Below are positions 23,631 through 35,559 of a DNA stretch of 58,380 nucleotides, piece after piece. The notes under the pieces were generated by a model. That model did no database searches. It was given only the letters and a program-made list of their open reading frames with translations, and was not told where the DNA came from. The stretch's first letter is position 1. Each line of letters begins with the position of its first letter. Source of the DNA: Geosiphon pyriformis (Eukaryota > Glomeromycota > Glomeromycetes > Archaeosporales > Geosiphonaceae); the NCBI GenBank assembly GCA_016748015.1, contig JAAOMT010000226.1:1239990-1298369 (forward strand), in the 5' to 3' direction. The translations under genes were made by a program, and so were the position numbers.

Positions 23631-24960
23631 TGAATTAGTATTGTTAATTATTATGATCAAGAATGATTAGTCCAGGTTATTAAGAGTTTAAAACATTTAT
23701 GCTAAGAGCATTTGTCCTAAAACAAAAGTATGAAACAAGGATTAGTTTAATTCAGACACAAGATGATTGATAACCATGTATTAATAATGTTGTGTTTTTT
23801 AAATAAGTTTTTTATTTTTGTAAGATATAATAATTATAAGGAAAAAAAAATTTGATTCATGTCTAAATGCTTTTCTAATTTCTACAACTACTTGTTTTTA
23901 TACATTTTTTTTGGTTCTACAGGATTGTTTTTTAATTGTTTTATTCTTGTTAGCTATTGCTTTGCTATTTTTGTTATCATTTTGTTCTTCTACATTATTA
24001 CTAATTATCCTATGTTTTAATTAGTTATTTTGTACTATAACACATTATTAAGTTTTGTATTATGTTATCCTAAATTATTATGCATTATTTTGTGTTCTTT
24101 CACATTATCCTGTATTATTTTATGTTATTATGTTTTTGGTCATGTTTTTTTCATAACTTTGGATTGGTTTTTCTATTCAGATAACACTGTTTTTCCAGTT
24201 TTTTTTTTGTATTTTTCTATGAGTAATATTATTTTCTTCTTTTTAATATTAAGCTCCATCAAAATTTTCACTTTAAATTAGATTTATTACTTCTTTTTTT
24301 AGTATTGTTTGTTCAATTTTGTTCTTTATTTCTTCACATTAAGAGTTGTTTATTTTTTTCTACTGGTTAACAGTTATTGTTTTCATTTCTTGGTATAGTA
24401 GTATTTTTGGATAGTTTTAAAATATGGTGTGTAGTCAGTAAATTGTTTTGATGTATATTCTTGTATTTGTCTTTTTCCCAATAAACTCTTCAATCTATTG
24501 TACTATTTCTTAATTAAATATTTTTTTAGATTTATTGATATATAATTCCTAAATATTTAGCTTTTGTTTCAGCTGATAATAATAATATGTTACTGGAAGT
24601 TGTTTCATTCATAGCTTCTAATTTTTTTGGTTAGTTTTTTTGTTAAAATTATTTTCAGTATTTTTCCAAAAGTGTTTTTTACTTTTTATCTAACCAATAC
24701 TTTGTTTGGTTCTGTTGTCATTAATATAGAGTTATTCCTGTTTTTCTTTCCTTTTTTGTGTTTCAATAGCAAATTGTTTGATGGTTGATAATAATTTCTA
24801 TGTCTAATTGTTGTTAATTTATGGCCTGAAATAGTTGTTGAGCTATTAAGTAAATATAGTCTAAGATTTCTATTTTTTATTGTTGCTGTTGTTATGTTTA
24901 CAGTGTCTTTATATATTATTTTTGTAAATTAATTTGATGTGTTTGTATTGATAATTATAA
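23212..24960 (-). other. Decayed 3' region of Ty3 element D, no intact gene
   Basis: On the minus strand, a polypurine-like AAAAAAAGGAGGC lies at about 23503-23515, and sequence from 24350 to 24960 occupies the place of the region after integrase in element B. A short gag-like piece (FEKDSSYYIQKIATLQNIFL) can be read at 23300-23450. Between 24030 and 24170 the plus strand has an irregular series of CATTAT/GTTAT units. No ORF here looks functional. Confidence 0.4.
23581..23629. repeat. A-rich homopolymer tract
   Basis: A run of about 45 bases with only two T interruptions, ending in 28 or more uninterrupted A. LTR copies of family B have a shorter AAATAAAA-type tract at the same place, so this is an expansion within an LTR-like context, and its length could vary. 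Confidence 0.7.
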
Positions 24961-27900
24961 TTGGTTTTAGATTTTATAAAATTTTATTTGGTTAAACTAA
25001 TATTTATTGTACTTCCAATTGTAGAATATTATTAGTAGATGATAATACTATATTGTAATATGATTTCAATTGATCTCTATATGCTGCTTTAACTAAGATT
25101 TTGTTGTTCCATCTTAGTTTATAAGCTCTATTTCTTATAATTTTTTTAATATAAAATAGTCTATCTCATTTGAAGTCAAATTTTTTACTCCATTGTTTTT
25201 TCATTTTAGTACAATATAAAAGTACTTTGTCTTCAATTCTGAATTCAACTAGTTTATTTGGTAATTGGTTATTATGTTATTTTTTTTGTTTTTCTTGTGA
25301 CTTTTAAATGTTATCAGCTGTTTTTTGTTTTTTGTTTTCTAAAGTTTCTATTAATTTGTATGTTTTTTTAGCAATGTTCTTTGAAAGTTGGCTTCTGTTA
25401 TTAGTTCAGTTAAATATGTGTTGATATCTATCTTAATTGGTAATATTGCTGTTTTATCATAAACAAATTTAAATGGTGTTGCTTGTGTGGTATTTTGCTT
25501 CATTGTTTGATAAACAAATAGTACTGATAATATGAACAAATCCCATTCATCTTGGTTTTTTTAGCTGATCTTGGCTATTGCTTTATATAATGTTCTGTTG
25601 AATTTTTTGACTAAGCCATTTGTTTGTAAATAGTATGGTGATAATAATGATCTTTTAATTTCAAATTTTTGACTCAATTCTGTTAGTGTTTTGTTCACAA
25701 AGTAAGTTTTTTGATTTGACAATAATTTTTTTGGGCATCTATATTAACAAATTAAATCCTGGTGGACAAATTTGGCTATGAATTTTGCATCTGCTTTTTG
25801 AATTGCTTTCACTTTTGGCTATTTTGTGAAATAATCCATAGCTACAGCTATATAATAATTGCCTTTACTGGTTATTGTTAATGATCTGACTAAGTCAATT
25901 TCAATTTAATTGAATAGTTGTTCTACTTTAATTGGTCTTAGTGGTTTACTAAGTCTTGTTTTTTTTCTCTAACAAACATCACAATTTTGAATATATTAGA
26001 TAATACCTAAATACATGAATGGCCAATAATATCTTTTTCTGGTTTTTTCTATAGTTGTTTTTTTATAAAAATGTCTTGCTGTTGGATCTAAGTACATGTT
26101 GAATAGTATTGTTTTTTTCTTTGGTTCTGTAATTACTCTGAATAGTTGATCTGAGTATTTTCTGTTTTTCTGGTATAATATATCTTGGTAAGTAATAAAA
26201 TATTTTGCTTGTTGTTTTATGTTGTTTTGTTTCTTTTAAGATAATTTCTCCTTGAATTATTGAGTATTAATATAATATTGAAGTTGTTGATATTTTTGTG
26301 TATTCATCTTTTGTTATATTTTTGGGTTAAAATGTTCTTAGATTTGTTTTATTTATGATAAACCATTAACATTTCCATTTTTTTTTTCTTTTTATAATGT
26401 ATTGTATAATTGAATGATGATAGTTCTATTTTCCATTTTGTATAGCAATCATTTCCAAATTTTTGCTTTTGGATTGATGTCAATCTTTTGTGATTAGTGT
26501 ACACATTAAACTTTTGACTCAAATATTTCTTCTATTTGATAACAGCCCAATAAATAGCTAAGTATTTTAATGTTAAGGTTTTATAATTTTTTTTTATTAA
26601 ACTTAAACTTCTGTTAACATATGTTACTAGATGTTCTTATCTATCTGTTTTTTTTTGTGACAGTACTGTTTTCAATACTTGACCAGATATATTAGTGATA
26701 ATAATAAATAGCTTACTGTAATCTGAATAGATCAATATTAATGTTTGGATGAGCTTTCTCCTTAATATATTAAAAGCTTCTTGTTGTTTTTCAGTCCATT
26801 TATATTTGGTGTTTTTGGCTTGGAGTTGATAAAATAATTGAGCCAGTTTAGAGAAGTTTTGAATAAAGCAGCAATAGTATTTACCAAATTCTAAAAATGC
26901 TCTTAATTCTGTGAAATTTGTTGGTACTAGAAAGTTTTTAACAATTTCGATCTTATTTGAATCTGTTTTGATGCTGTTTTTGCTAATAACATGTTCCAAA
27001 AACTTAAGTTCAGTTTTCCCAAAGAAACATTTAATTATATTTAATTTTAATTCAGTTTTTCTTAGTTTTTCAAATACTTGTTGAAAATAATAAAGATAAT
27101 TGTCAAATGTTTTGAAGAATATGTTGGTGTTATCTAAGTAGATAATATTACAAATAATTATTTGGAATTTGAAAACAAATAACAAATCTGTAACTTGGTG
27201 TTTAATAGCTAAGTAATGTTGGTAATATCTGAGAATTTGGTAATTTGAAGGTTTTTATATCTGAAAATTTTAGGTTGGAGTTTTTTGTATAATAAACAGA
27301 GATTCAATGGTTGTTTCAGTAGTCTTTTGGAATGATTATTCTGTTAAATTTCTTTCTTTAGCATAATAACTGGTTTATTCTGGCAGTTATGCTCTTTTGG
27401 TAAGCTATTTTTAAATTTCTTAATTCTATACTCTTATTTCTGGGTTTTTTACCAGACTATTCTTAATGTTAATTACTTAGTGCTTAATTTTTTTAATCAG
27501 TTAGTAAATCAACAAACAATAAAATAAAATAAAATAGATAAAAAAAATAAGAAAAAAAAATAAGAATTAGTATTTTGTTAATAGCCATGATCAAGAACTA
27601 TTGTTTCAGTATAGTTAAATATTAGATATTATTAATATAAAGTGTTGATAATAGATAAGTGATGGAAATTTTTAATCAAATGACAATAACATGGATTGAA
27701 TAATAATAAGTATGTTTATTAAATATTTTGGTGAATTCACTTCAGTTAATAATAACTATTCATAAAGTAAAGATTAATTAATAGATAAAAAAAGAGATAT
27801 TAAATTGAAAACTGAATCCAATACTTTTCTTGTTTTTAATGCTACTGCTATATATACATAGTTGGTATTATATAAGATTCCTGGAATTTTACAATTTTAA

Positions 27901-28560
27901 GTAAAGAATCTTGGTATTCTGAGATTTTAGAATCTTGCAATTCCTTTAAAGAAATTCTGAAATTCTTTTATTACTACACCTACTTCTAATTGGCTATTTT
28001 TCTAATTATAATATTTCTAATTTCTATAAATAATAACGACTACTGATTTTCAAAGTAATTTTCTATAGACAATTTTCATTAGTCATTGGAAGATAGCTGA
28101 AGTATTTATTAAGTTAAATGGCATAATATCGAATTCAAAGTTCTTTTCTCTGATGGTAAATGCTGTCTTTTTTTTATTGGCTGAATTCATGGCTACTTAC
28201 TAATAATTACTGTTTAGGTCTAATGTTAAAAACCATTTTTTTTTTCCAAATACATTGAATAATTTTTGAATCTGTAAAGTTGAATACCTGTCTCCATGAG
28301 TAATATTGTTGAGCTTTCTATAATTTACACAAAAATGGATTTTTTTATTTTTTTTCCAAATTAATATCATTAGTAATAACTATAGACTTATAGATAGTTG
28401 AATTAACTTGTTATCCAACATTCTGTTAATTTCTTGCTAGATAATTTCATGGCTTGCTGGTACTAGTTTGAACATTGGTTATTTGAATTTAAAAGTGGTA
28501 ATAATTATAAATAATACTTTTGCTTAATATATATATAATATCTTTAAGATTTTTGTTTAT
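24961..28560 (-). pseudogene. Ty3 element D pol relic: RT, RNase H, integrase
   Basis: Read on the minus strand. The RT begins at about 28500 (HEIIWQEINRMLDNKLIQLS, KIHFCVNYRKLN) and runs FEFDIMPFNLIN to the solo LTR at 28035. It resumes at 27145 with YLDNTNIF (YLDD to YLDN, 27129-27140), then LKFLEHVISK and FTELRAFLEF. The connection and RNase H start at about 26830-26640 (KYKWTEKQQEAFNIL). The integrase zinc domain is at about 26060-25960 and the core at 25900-25560 (VDYFTKWPKVKAIQKADAKF, LLSNQKTYFVN, NGLVKKFNRTL). In the core the second catalytic Asp is Asn and the Glu is Lys. The C-terminal part is at 25539-25351. The protein is the same lineage as element B. Its 5' part is missing at the LINE on the right. 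Confidence 0.78.
27146..28035 (-). repeat. Solo LTR of Ty3 family B, inside the RT active site of element D
   Basis: An 890-bp LTR with ends TATTAC/ATAATA (decayed TGTTAC/GTAACA). Flanks are ATAA (27142-27145) and ACGA (28036-28039), which match if one C-to-T and one G-to-A change are allowed. Excision restores KSVVVYLDNTNIF exactly, so the insertion hit the codons just before the YLDD motif. Confidence 0.85.
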
Positions 28561-28870
28561 TTTTTTTTTCAGTTTGTTTGCTGTTTGACAACAAACTTTC
28601 AATAATTATTTTTGGTTTGTATGCTAATACTTTAACTAGTGTGTAATTCAATTAAATCTGTAAAATAAATTTTTATATTACTTATGTAGTTAATTCAAGC
28701 TTTTATGTAATGTTAAGTAATAACTTTAATAAAAATAAAATAAAACAAAGTGTAAGTTTTAAAATATGTTTTAATCTAGGTTTGAGCAATTTTCTCTTAA
28801 TTAATTCTGTTGTCAAGCTCTTAATCTAAAATAATTCAAGAAATATAAAAAAAACTATTATTATATTTTT
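28561..28870. other. Junction between element D and the plus-strand LINE
   Basis: AT-rich. The left part still gives minus-strand fragments of the pre-RT region of D. The right part gives no domain. Neither an LTR edge nor a duplication could be found, so how the two elements came to meet is unknown. Confidence 0.35.
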
Positions 28871-28899
28871 GTCAATAATTATTTTTTATTAATAATTAT

Positions 28900-30757
28900 T
28901 AATTATAAAGTTTTTAATATGTTTAAGTTTTTTAATACTAATTACAAAACTGTTTGTTTTTTAGATTAAATGGCTTTTTGGATGCTTATTTGAATACTGT
29001 ATATAAGCAGGCCAATTAAGATTATTAGAAGTTTAAAATTAGAGATACAAATAATGTCAAGTAAATATACTTTATAAAATATTCTTCTAATAAGCTATCT
29101 GTAATAATAAATAAGTTTATAAATATAAAGATTTATGGTAATTTAAATGCAATATGAGAAGTACTAAAAAGAATAATAGTAAATCTAACTAATAAGATAT
29201 TTTTTAGATATTGGTTTTTTAAGTTTAATTGTCCAAAAAACAAGTTGTTTTCAAAATTTTATGGATTAAACTGCTAATTGTTAAATTGGTAAAAAAGTTG
29301 AATTTGAATAAAAAGTTTAAATTTGACTATTTCTTGATAAAATAGTTTACTATTAATAAAAAAAAGACTTTTATAGTCTATGGTTTGATTTAAGATAATA
29401 CAAAGTTATTAAAGATTATTAAATATTTGTTAACAATTAAGAAAAAATATTAAAAGTCAAGTACTATGAATTAAAAACAATTGAAAATATATCTATTAAG
29501 AAAATAATTGATTAATGCATAAAAAATTTTAGTTCTAATAAAAAAAATATGATAAAAAGCATTTTAGAACAGTTTTTTTATAAAATAATTCTAAATTATT
29601 TGGTAATCAAAAAAAAGTTGGTTTTAAAGCCAAATAAAATAAAGTTTAAAGTTGATAAAATTATAGTAAATTAAACAAAAAAACAGAATATGATTTCAAT
29701 ATTGTCTAGTTTGTAATTTTATTAGTATTTACTATTAAGTTATATAAAAAAAAATGTTTTTTTTGATGTAATAAGTAAGATCAATATAAATAAATTGGTT
29801 TTAATAATTAGTAATCTGTCTAATGACAAAGCTGCTGGTTTATTTGACATTTCAAATGAATTTTAAAAGCATTATAATTGTATAGTAATAAAATGTTTCT
29901 TAAATCTATTGAATTTTTGTCTGGTTTTTGGTAATATTTTAGTTTTTTGAAAAAAAACATAAGTTTTAATGATTTTTAAGCTACATAACTGAAATAATAT
30001 TTTAATAACTTTTATTGTACTAATTAAGATGGCTAGAAAAATTTTATTTTAGATTCTTTCAAATTGTATTTTATTTATTTGTAGTAAGTTTAATGTTTTT
30101 TAAGATAATATCTTTTAGTTTTAAAAAATATCTTGACTTAATTTTTTGTATTTGTTATTAGTTTAATAATAAAAAATAGTTTAAAAAAAAACTAGAAGCT
30201 GTGATTGGTCCTGTAAAATATGTACAAAACTTATAATTTGGTTGAATAATATCATTTAGAAACTAGTTTAAGATATATTAATATACATAATAAGTTTTTT
30301 GAGTTTTTTGAAAATATATATATAAATAAAATTAACAGAATAATAACTGATTTTGGCTTTTTGAATAATTACAAAATACTAAATGAATTTGATTAAAATA
30401 AAGTATTTTTACTATTTTTTTATAAAATTTTTTATGATTTTTTATTGTGCAAATAAAAAGACATAAATATTTATATAAATATAGAATTAACATTAACTTA
30501 ATAGCAAAAATAAGCAGAATAAAAATTAAAAAGAAAAAATTTTCTTTTTTTATGACTAGTGCTTTTGTTGATAATACAATTTAAATTAAAAATAGTTAAG
30601 CTTCAATGCAGTATATTTTGAATATAATTAGTAAGTTTTTTAAAATCAATAATATTTTTATTAACAATAATAAAACAATGACTATTTTTATTAATTAGAA
30701 AGTTGTAAATACTTTTTTGCATATTAGTAATTAACTGGTTTTTATTGTCAAACATAA
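28900..30757 (+). pseudogene. LINE ORF2 relic, endonuclease end to RT
   Basis: Readable pieces in order are NTNYKT (end of endonuclease, family DTDHK) and GFLDAYLNTVYKQAN at about 28970-29015. Next come NLSNDKAAGLFDISNEF (29815-29865) and LVL(Q)DMxKxYxxVxW-like sequence near 30200. The RT active site AFVDNTI is at 30561-30581, with FVDD changed to FVDN. Trp, Gln and Arg codons are repeatedly replaced by stops. It ends at a 4-bp ATAA duplication where the fold-back LTR insert starts. Confidence 0.7.
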
Positions 30758-31059
30758 TGTTATTCATAGAAAATAAAAGTTATAATAATTAAATAAAAAC
30801 AGCCAATTAGAAATAAGCATAATAAAAAGAAAAATTTTAGTAGAATTTTGATATTCAGTTTAGTTTGGTTCAAGTTTAATCAAACCACTAAACCAAACCA
30901 AACTCAAACAGAAAATTTGGCAAAATTTTGAACTCAAACTTAAATCAAACTTAAAATTACTGGACTTGAATCAAACCTGAACACATGCAACAAGTTTGGT
31001 TCAAGCTTAGTTTAAAGTTTATAAATATGTTCAGATTTAACTATTAAAAACATAATTTT

Positions 31060-31724
31060 TTTTTCAATGGTTTCTGTATTGCTCTTATAATTTTAAGCAC
31101 TAAATAAAATCTTATATCTATAATCATATTTTCACTTGCAAAAAAAGCACATTCAAAAGCAACAAATAATTTTTGGATTGCCAATTAATTACAAACCATA
31201 TATACAATACAAAAAAATATGTTTAAATATCAAATTATTAATAAAATATTAATTTAGATAAATATTTTTTGTAATATATCTTCCACTATACTATTATATT
31301 CATTTTTTATTGGCCACTTTTTCAGAAATATAATGATCAATTTTGTTAAGTTTTTTTTCTCATTATTATCAAAATCTGTCTTTAATATGAATTATATAAC
31401 TAATGTTTTAGTATTATTAAAATTATTATTTAACAAAAAACTGTTATTTGATATTAATATAATATTTAGTGTGTATTCTATTTCAAAGAAAGTACATATT
31501 CTAAAAGTTTATTTATTATGTGAGAATTGAAAAATAAAACTATTTAAATAAATTAATAACTTATAATTTTTTTATTTTATTAATATTATTATCAAAAAAT
31601 TTTCTTTTTGTAAAATAATAAAATTTTTTTCTTGGATTTAATATAATACAGAGCATTACAGTTGTATTTGTTTTAGAGTAATATTCAACCAACTTTTTTC
31701 TTACTGTTTTAGCTGTTATGACAA
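31060..31724 (-). pseudogene. hAT transposase, C-terminal part with dimerisation domain
   Basis: On the minus strand, KLVEYYSKTNTTVMLCIILN followed by PRKKFYYFTKRKF corresponds to the conserved hAT LDPRxK block, with Asp changed to Asn. Further on, LAIQKLFVAFECAFFASENM and IRFYLVLKIIRAIQKPLKK correspond to the hAT dimerisation domain (family YLAIxATSxxSERxFS). The frame runs through the Ty3 insertion site. Stops between the two blocks show it is inactive. The intact protein would cut and paste the element. Confidence 0.75.
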
Positions 31725-32393
31725 TATTACTCATAAAGAAAATATATAAAAGAAAATAGTAGAAAAACAGATAGACCAATAAGAAAGTAGTAGTTAGCAT
31801 ATGAGCATATTGCTCAGCAATATGGAGCAATGTCAGAAATTATGGCACATTGTTTAACAATATAGAACAATGTCAAAAAATTAAGGCACATTGCTCAAAA
31901 AATTATAACACATCACTTGAGAATATGAATGATCTCATAAAACCTAAATTATATATATATAGCAAGAGTATTAAAAGCAAAAAAAACAGAATTACTACCA
32001 AGACCTTCCTATTACCACATTTATATTAGAATCATCAATATTAATAAATAATTATTTGCTATTCAAATCATTTTTCTCACTATTAACACTTTATGTTAAT
32101 AGTATCTACTATTTGATAATACTGGAACAATAGTTCTTAATTATGGCTATTAATGAGATATTAACTTAATTGTCTTGACTTATTTGATTAATTTTTTTAT
32201 GTTTTCTATTTTTCATTTCTTTGTTTGTTTTATTAATTGATTAAGGATTAAAAGTGTTAAATTACAGACATCATAGGGACTAGTAAAAGACCTATGAAAT
32301 AAGGGTAAAAAACTTATAGATTTGAGGATAGCTTATCAGGAGGATTATCAGCCACTATACTGAAAAAAAAATTCAATGAAATTGTGATTCCAG
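31725..32393 (+). repeat. Element B 5' LTR, first part
   Basis: Starts TATTACTCATAAA, aligned with the 3' LTR start at 50779. It contains the hairpin repeats (CACATTG/CAATGTG) and a TATATATATAGCAAG promoter-like block near 31955. It is broken by element A at 32393; the LTR resumes at 42304. Confidence 0.9.
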
Positions 32394-33364
32394 TATTATC
32401 AGAGGTTTTTGGTCTCTTTTTTTGAATGTTGTTAATGTTTGTCTGTTGCTATTTTCACGTTTTCTGGAAGCAGTTAAATCTCCAATAACTGAATTTATCT
32501 TCAAATTATCTCCTATAATTTGAACTGCTGGACTTATGAGTAAAATGACCAATTCCATGCCAGTTACTTTGTGTAGTTACATTGTAATAAATGTCAACTT
32601 TTTCCCAGAAATTGTTCATCTAAAAGCTTACTAAAAATGTGTAGTTACTTTGCTGTGAAAGTCAACTCTTTTACAAAAATCTTGTCTGTAGGTTACCTTA
32701 ATGATTATGATAAAAAAAGAACAGAAAAATAAAAGAAATGTAAAAGAAATAGAATTTTATCAAGGGAAACGTTTTTTATCTAGACCTGGAATCACTAACA
32801 GATTACTGAAATTGGTAGCTAATCAATTTTAAAATGTTAGTTGTATTGAGAGAATTTCAAGTATAATAATTTTAAGAATTTGTTTTTCAAATATTTAATT
32901 TTTATTTAAGATGTGTAAAAAGTGATTTGTTCTAATTAAAATATCTAAAGTGAGATACTATGTTAAAATACTGTGAGAAAATACATTTTCTTGAAGAAAG
33001 AAGCTCTTCTTTTATATAACTTGTTGTAGTACTAGTCTTTGAACTTGCACTTTTCTCTTTGCTACAATTTTGGTAAACTAAAAATACATTTTGGCAAACT
33101 ACAAGTTATTTTACTGAACTATTGATTATTTCGGCCAATTTTTATTAATTTCGGCGAATTTTGACTATATTAAATGGTTCAAGATATTGTGTAATTTGGT
33201 CATCTTAATTTTTATGATACAAATCGGATTATTGATTGAGTAATAATATTTGATAATTTGATTAAATAATAAGTGGTAATTGAAATAATAATATATGCTA
33301 ATTAATAATAGAAATTATAAGAGTAATTTCATGCTAATTAATAGCTAAAATTCTACTGGTAACA
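32394..33364 (-). repeat. Element A 3' LTR
   Basis: 971 bp, same length as its partner at 41329. In the first ~305 bp, read on the plus strand, I count 31 differences from the partner, all transitions, with no indel. The outer end reads TATTATCAG for TGTTACCAG. Confidence 0.93.
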
Positions 33365-33398
33365 TAATCTCCTTCTCAAGACTGAGCTCCATTGAAAT

Positions 33399-34052
33399 TC
33401 AAGTACTATCTGTAATATTAAGATAGTAATCCAAAATAATTGAAGTAATTTGGTCTGAAAATTGTTGAAATTTCAGTTCTGTGAGCTTTCCAATATATTG
33501 AATCTTTATTAGATAAAGTATTGGATTTTGTAAGACGTTTTCACAAGTGTTGAATAACTTATAGAGTTTAAATGCTGCTTTAAGTTTGTAGTAAGTGTTT
33601 GTTGATCTAGCTGCTGTCTTGAATTTATTGTGAATTTGTTTTTGTATAGTCTTAGGAGTAATGTTGGTTGTTTCAAGTTCCAGTTTCTGTTTATAAAGTG
33701 TTTTTCCAATATAAAAATATCTATATATAAAGGTATATTTATTGTTCTGTTTATTGAGAAATAGTGGAAGTTTTTGTTGAATGGTGGCATTTGGTAGAAT
33801 GTTAATAGAAGCAATTAAAAGGTTTTCTTTTAATGCTTGCTTCAAAAGTTTTGGTAATTGGATTCCAGAGTGACCTTTTGTTTTTCTTCTATAGAAGTAA
33901 TAATTCTGAAAATTATTTATTATTAGTGTTGTGGTTTCTTTCTGAGTATAATTAATTTGATTTTTATTAATCATTATGGATAAGTCAGGAAGTGTTTTCA
34001 AAGCTAACATTAATTTTTGGGATATTTGTTGAATATTTTGGGGAATAATCAT
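33399..34052 (-). CDS. Extra ORF between integrase and polypurine tract, 217 residues, unknown function
   Basis: I do not recognise this protein. It is an uninterrupted 217-codon frame starting at the ATG at 34052 (MIIPQNIQQISQKLMLALKT) and stopping 34 bp before the 3' LTR. It is rich in Lys, Thr, Gln, Asn and Tyr, with no signal peptide or membrane segment, so it is not an obvious envelope protein. A basic, aromatic patch (YYFYRRKTKGHSGIQLPK) lies at about 51-68. Element B has a stop-ridden region at the same place (about 50130-50760) with a similar start (MEIPDHIYTLAQQLFQALS) and a comparable basic block (FNRKTFKKKLKTM). It is the only long uninterrupted ORF in an element where the other genes carry stops or lost residues. 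It could be a nucleic-acid-binding accessory protein; that is only inferred. Confidence 0.55.
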   Translation of the reverse strand: MIIPQNIQQISQKLMLALKTLPDLSIMINKNQINYTQKETTTLIINNFQNYYFYRRKTKGHSGIQLPKLLKQALKENLLIASINILPNATIQQKLPLFLNKQNNKYTFIYRYFYIGKTLYKQKLELETTNITPKTIQKQIHNKFKTAARSTNTYYKLKAAFKLYKLFNTCENVLQNPILYLIKIQYIGKLTELKFQQFSDQITSIILDYYLNITDST

Positions 34053-34286
34053 GATAAAAATTGACTAATTAATAAAGAAAATTTGAAAAAAAATAAAGAA
34101 AATTATTTTTGAATATAGAATTTTTATTTGTTTTTGGGTTTGAGTGTTTCTTGTAATTATTTTACTATTTTTGTTTTTGTTTTCATTTGTTTTTTTTTTT
34201 TTTAAAAAGAATTATTATAAAAAAATATTTTTAAATTAAGTGTTCAAGTTTTGTTGTTGTTCTATTATAATTATTGGTTTTAAATT

Positions 34287-35430
34287 TTAGAAAATATCTT
34301 TAAGACTAATTAAAGAAAAATGTGTACCAATTTGTAGAATTAATGGTTCAAGATTGTTTCTGGAATAATAGTGTTTTAATCTATCTCCATGTACAACTTT
34401 TGCTAGTACTTTGTCATCAAGTCTTAACTTGTATGATTTATTGTCTAGAATTTTATGGATATAAAATAGTCCATCCCATTTATGTTCAAATTTTTTACTC
34501 CATTGTTTTTCAGCTTTAGTTCTGTATAAGAAAACTTTATTTTCTACTTTAAATTTGTTGGTAACTGATGGCAATTTGTTGTTATGTCTTTCTTTTTGTT
34601 GGGCTTGAGAGTATTTAATATGAGTGGCTGCTATATGTCTTTTTTCTTTCTATGTACTAAAAAGAGTGTAGGCTTTTCTTTAGAGTGTTTCTTGAAAGTT
34701 TTTTTCATTGGTTGGTTGCACTGAGTATGTTTTCACTGTGAAATTAATTGGTAATGTTGCTATTCTTCCATAAGTAAGATCAAATAGTGTGTGTTTCATA
34801 GTATCTTGTTTTAGTGTTCTGTATATTAGTAACACTGATGGAATAAAGATATTCTATTTCTGTTCAAAATTTGTTAAGACTTTGGCTAAAAATTCACACA
34901 ATGTTCTGTTGAAACATTTTACAAGTCTATTTGTTTAAAGATAATAAAGTGATAATAAAGGTCTTTTAACATTGAATTATTCACAAATTTCTTGTATCAA
35001 GTTGTTTACAAAATGTGTTCCTTGATTAGATAAGAGTTCAATTAGGCATCTATATCTACAAATAATGTCTTCATAGATGAAATTTGCTACTAATTTTGCA
35101 TCCACTTTTTGGATGGCTCTAGCTTCAGGCCATTTGGTAAAATAATTTACTGCAATTGCAATATAACAATTTCCTTGGGTTGTAATAAGTAATGGTTCGA
35201 CTAAATCAATTCCAACTCTGTCAAAAGGTTGTCCAACTTTGATTGGATTTAAAGATTCTGTGGGACAAGTTTCTTTTCTTCTTTGACAACTATCACAAAA
35301 TTTTATATATTGTCAAATGTTTTTTTGCATATGGGACCAAAAATAATGTTCAAAAATTCTTTGAATTGTTCTATCTTTTTCCAAGTGTGCTGAAGATAAA
35401 TCTGTGTATATGTTATATAGGATTGTTTCT
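34287..35430 (-). pseudogene. Element A integrase
   Basis: The zinc domain ends in FCDSCQRRKETCP (35300-35260). The catalytic core follows with GIDLVEPLLITTQGN (first Asp present). It continues NYFTKWPEARAIQK, then LLSNQGTHFVN (second Asp now Asn) and NRLVKCFNRTL (Glu now Lys). The C-terminal domain at 34574-34287 is open (KFKVENKVFLYRTKAEKQW, WDGLFYIHKILDNKSYKLR), a chromatin- or DNA-binding fold in other Ty3 integrases. Two of three catalytic residues are lost by G-to-A change, so it cannot integrate. Confidence 0.85.
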
Positions 35431-35559
35431 TTTTTATTTTCCTGTACTAATCTGAATAATTGGTTTGGTTTTTGTGATTTTTGTAATAGATTTTGTTATA
35501 GTGTATGAAATATTGTTTGAATTGGTGTTGTAATCAATGTTTTTCACTTAAAAACCAAT

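Noticed and set aside
24030-24281. 83-codon Cys/Phe/Leu-rich plus-strand ORF
   Set aside because: It lies over an irregular repeat of CATTAT and GTTAT units; the residues repeat because the DNA does.
33399-34052. Envelope gene in element A
   Set aside because: No signal peptide, membrane segment or furin-like site is visible; position alone is not enough.
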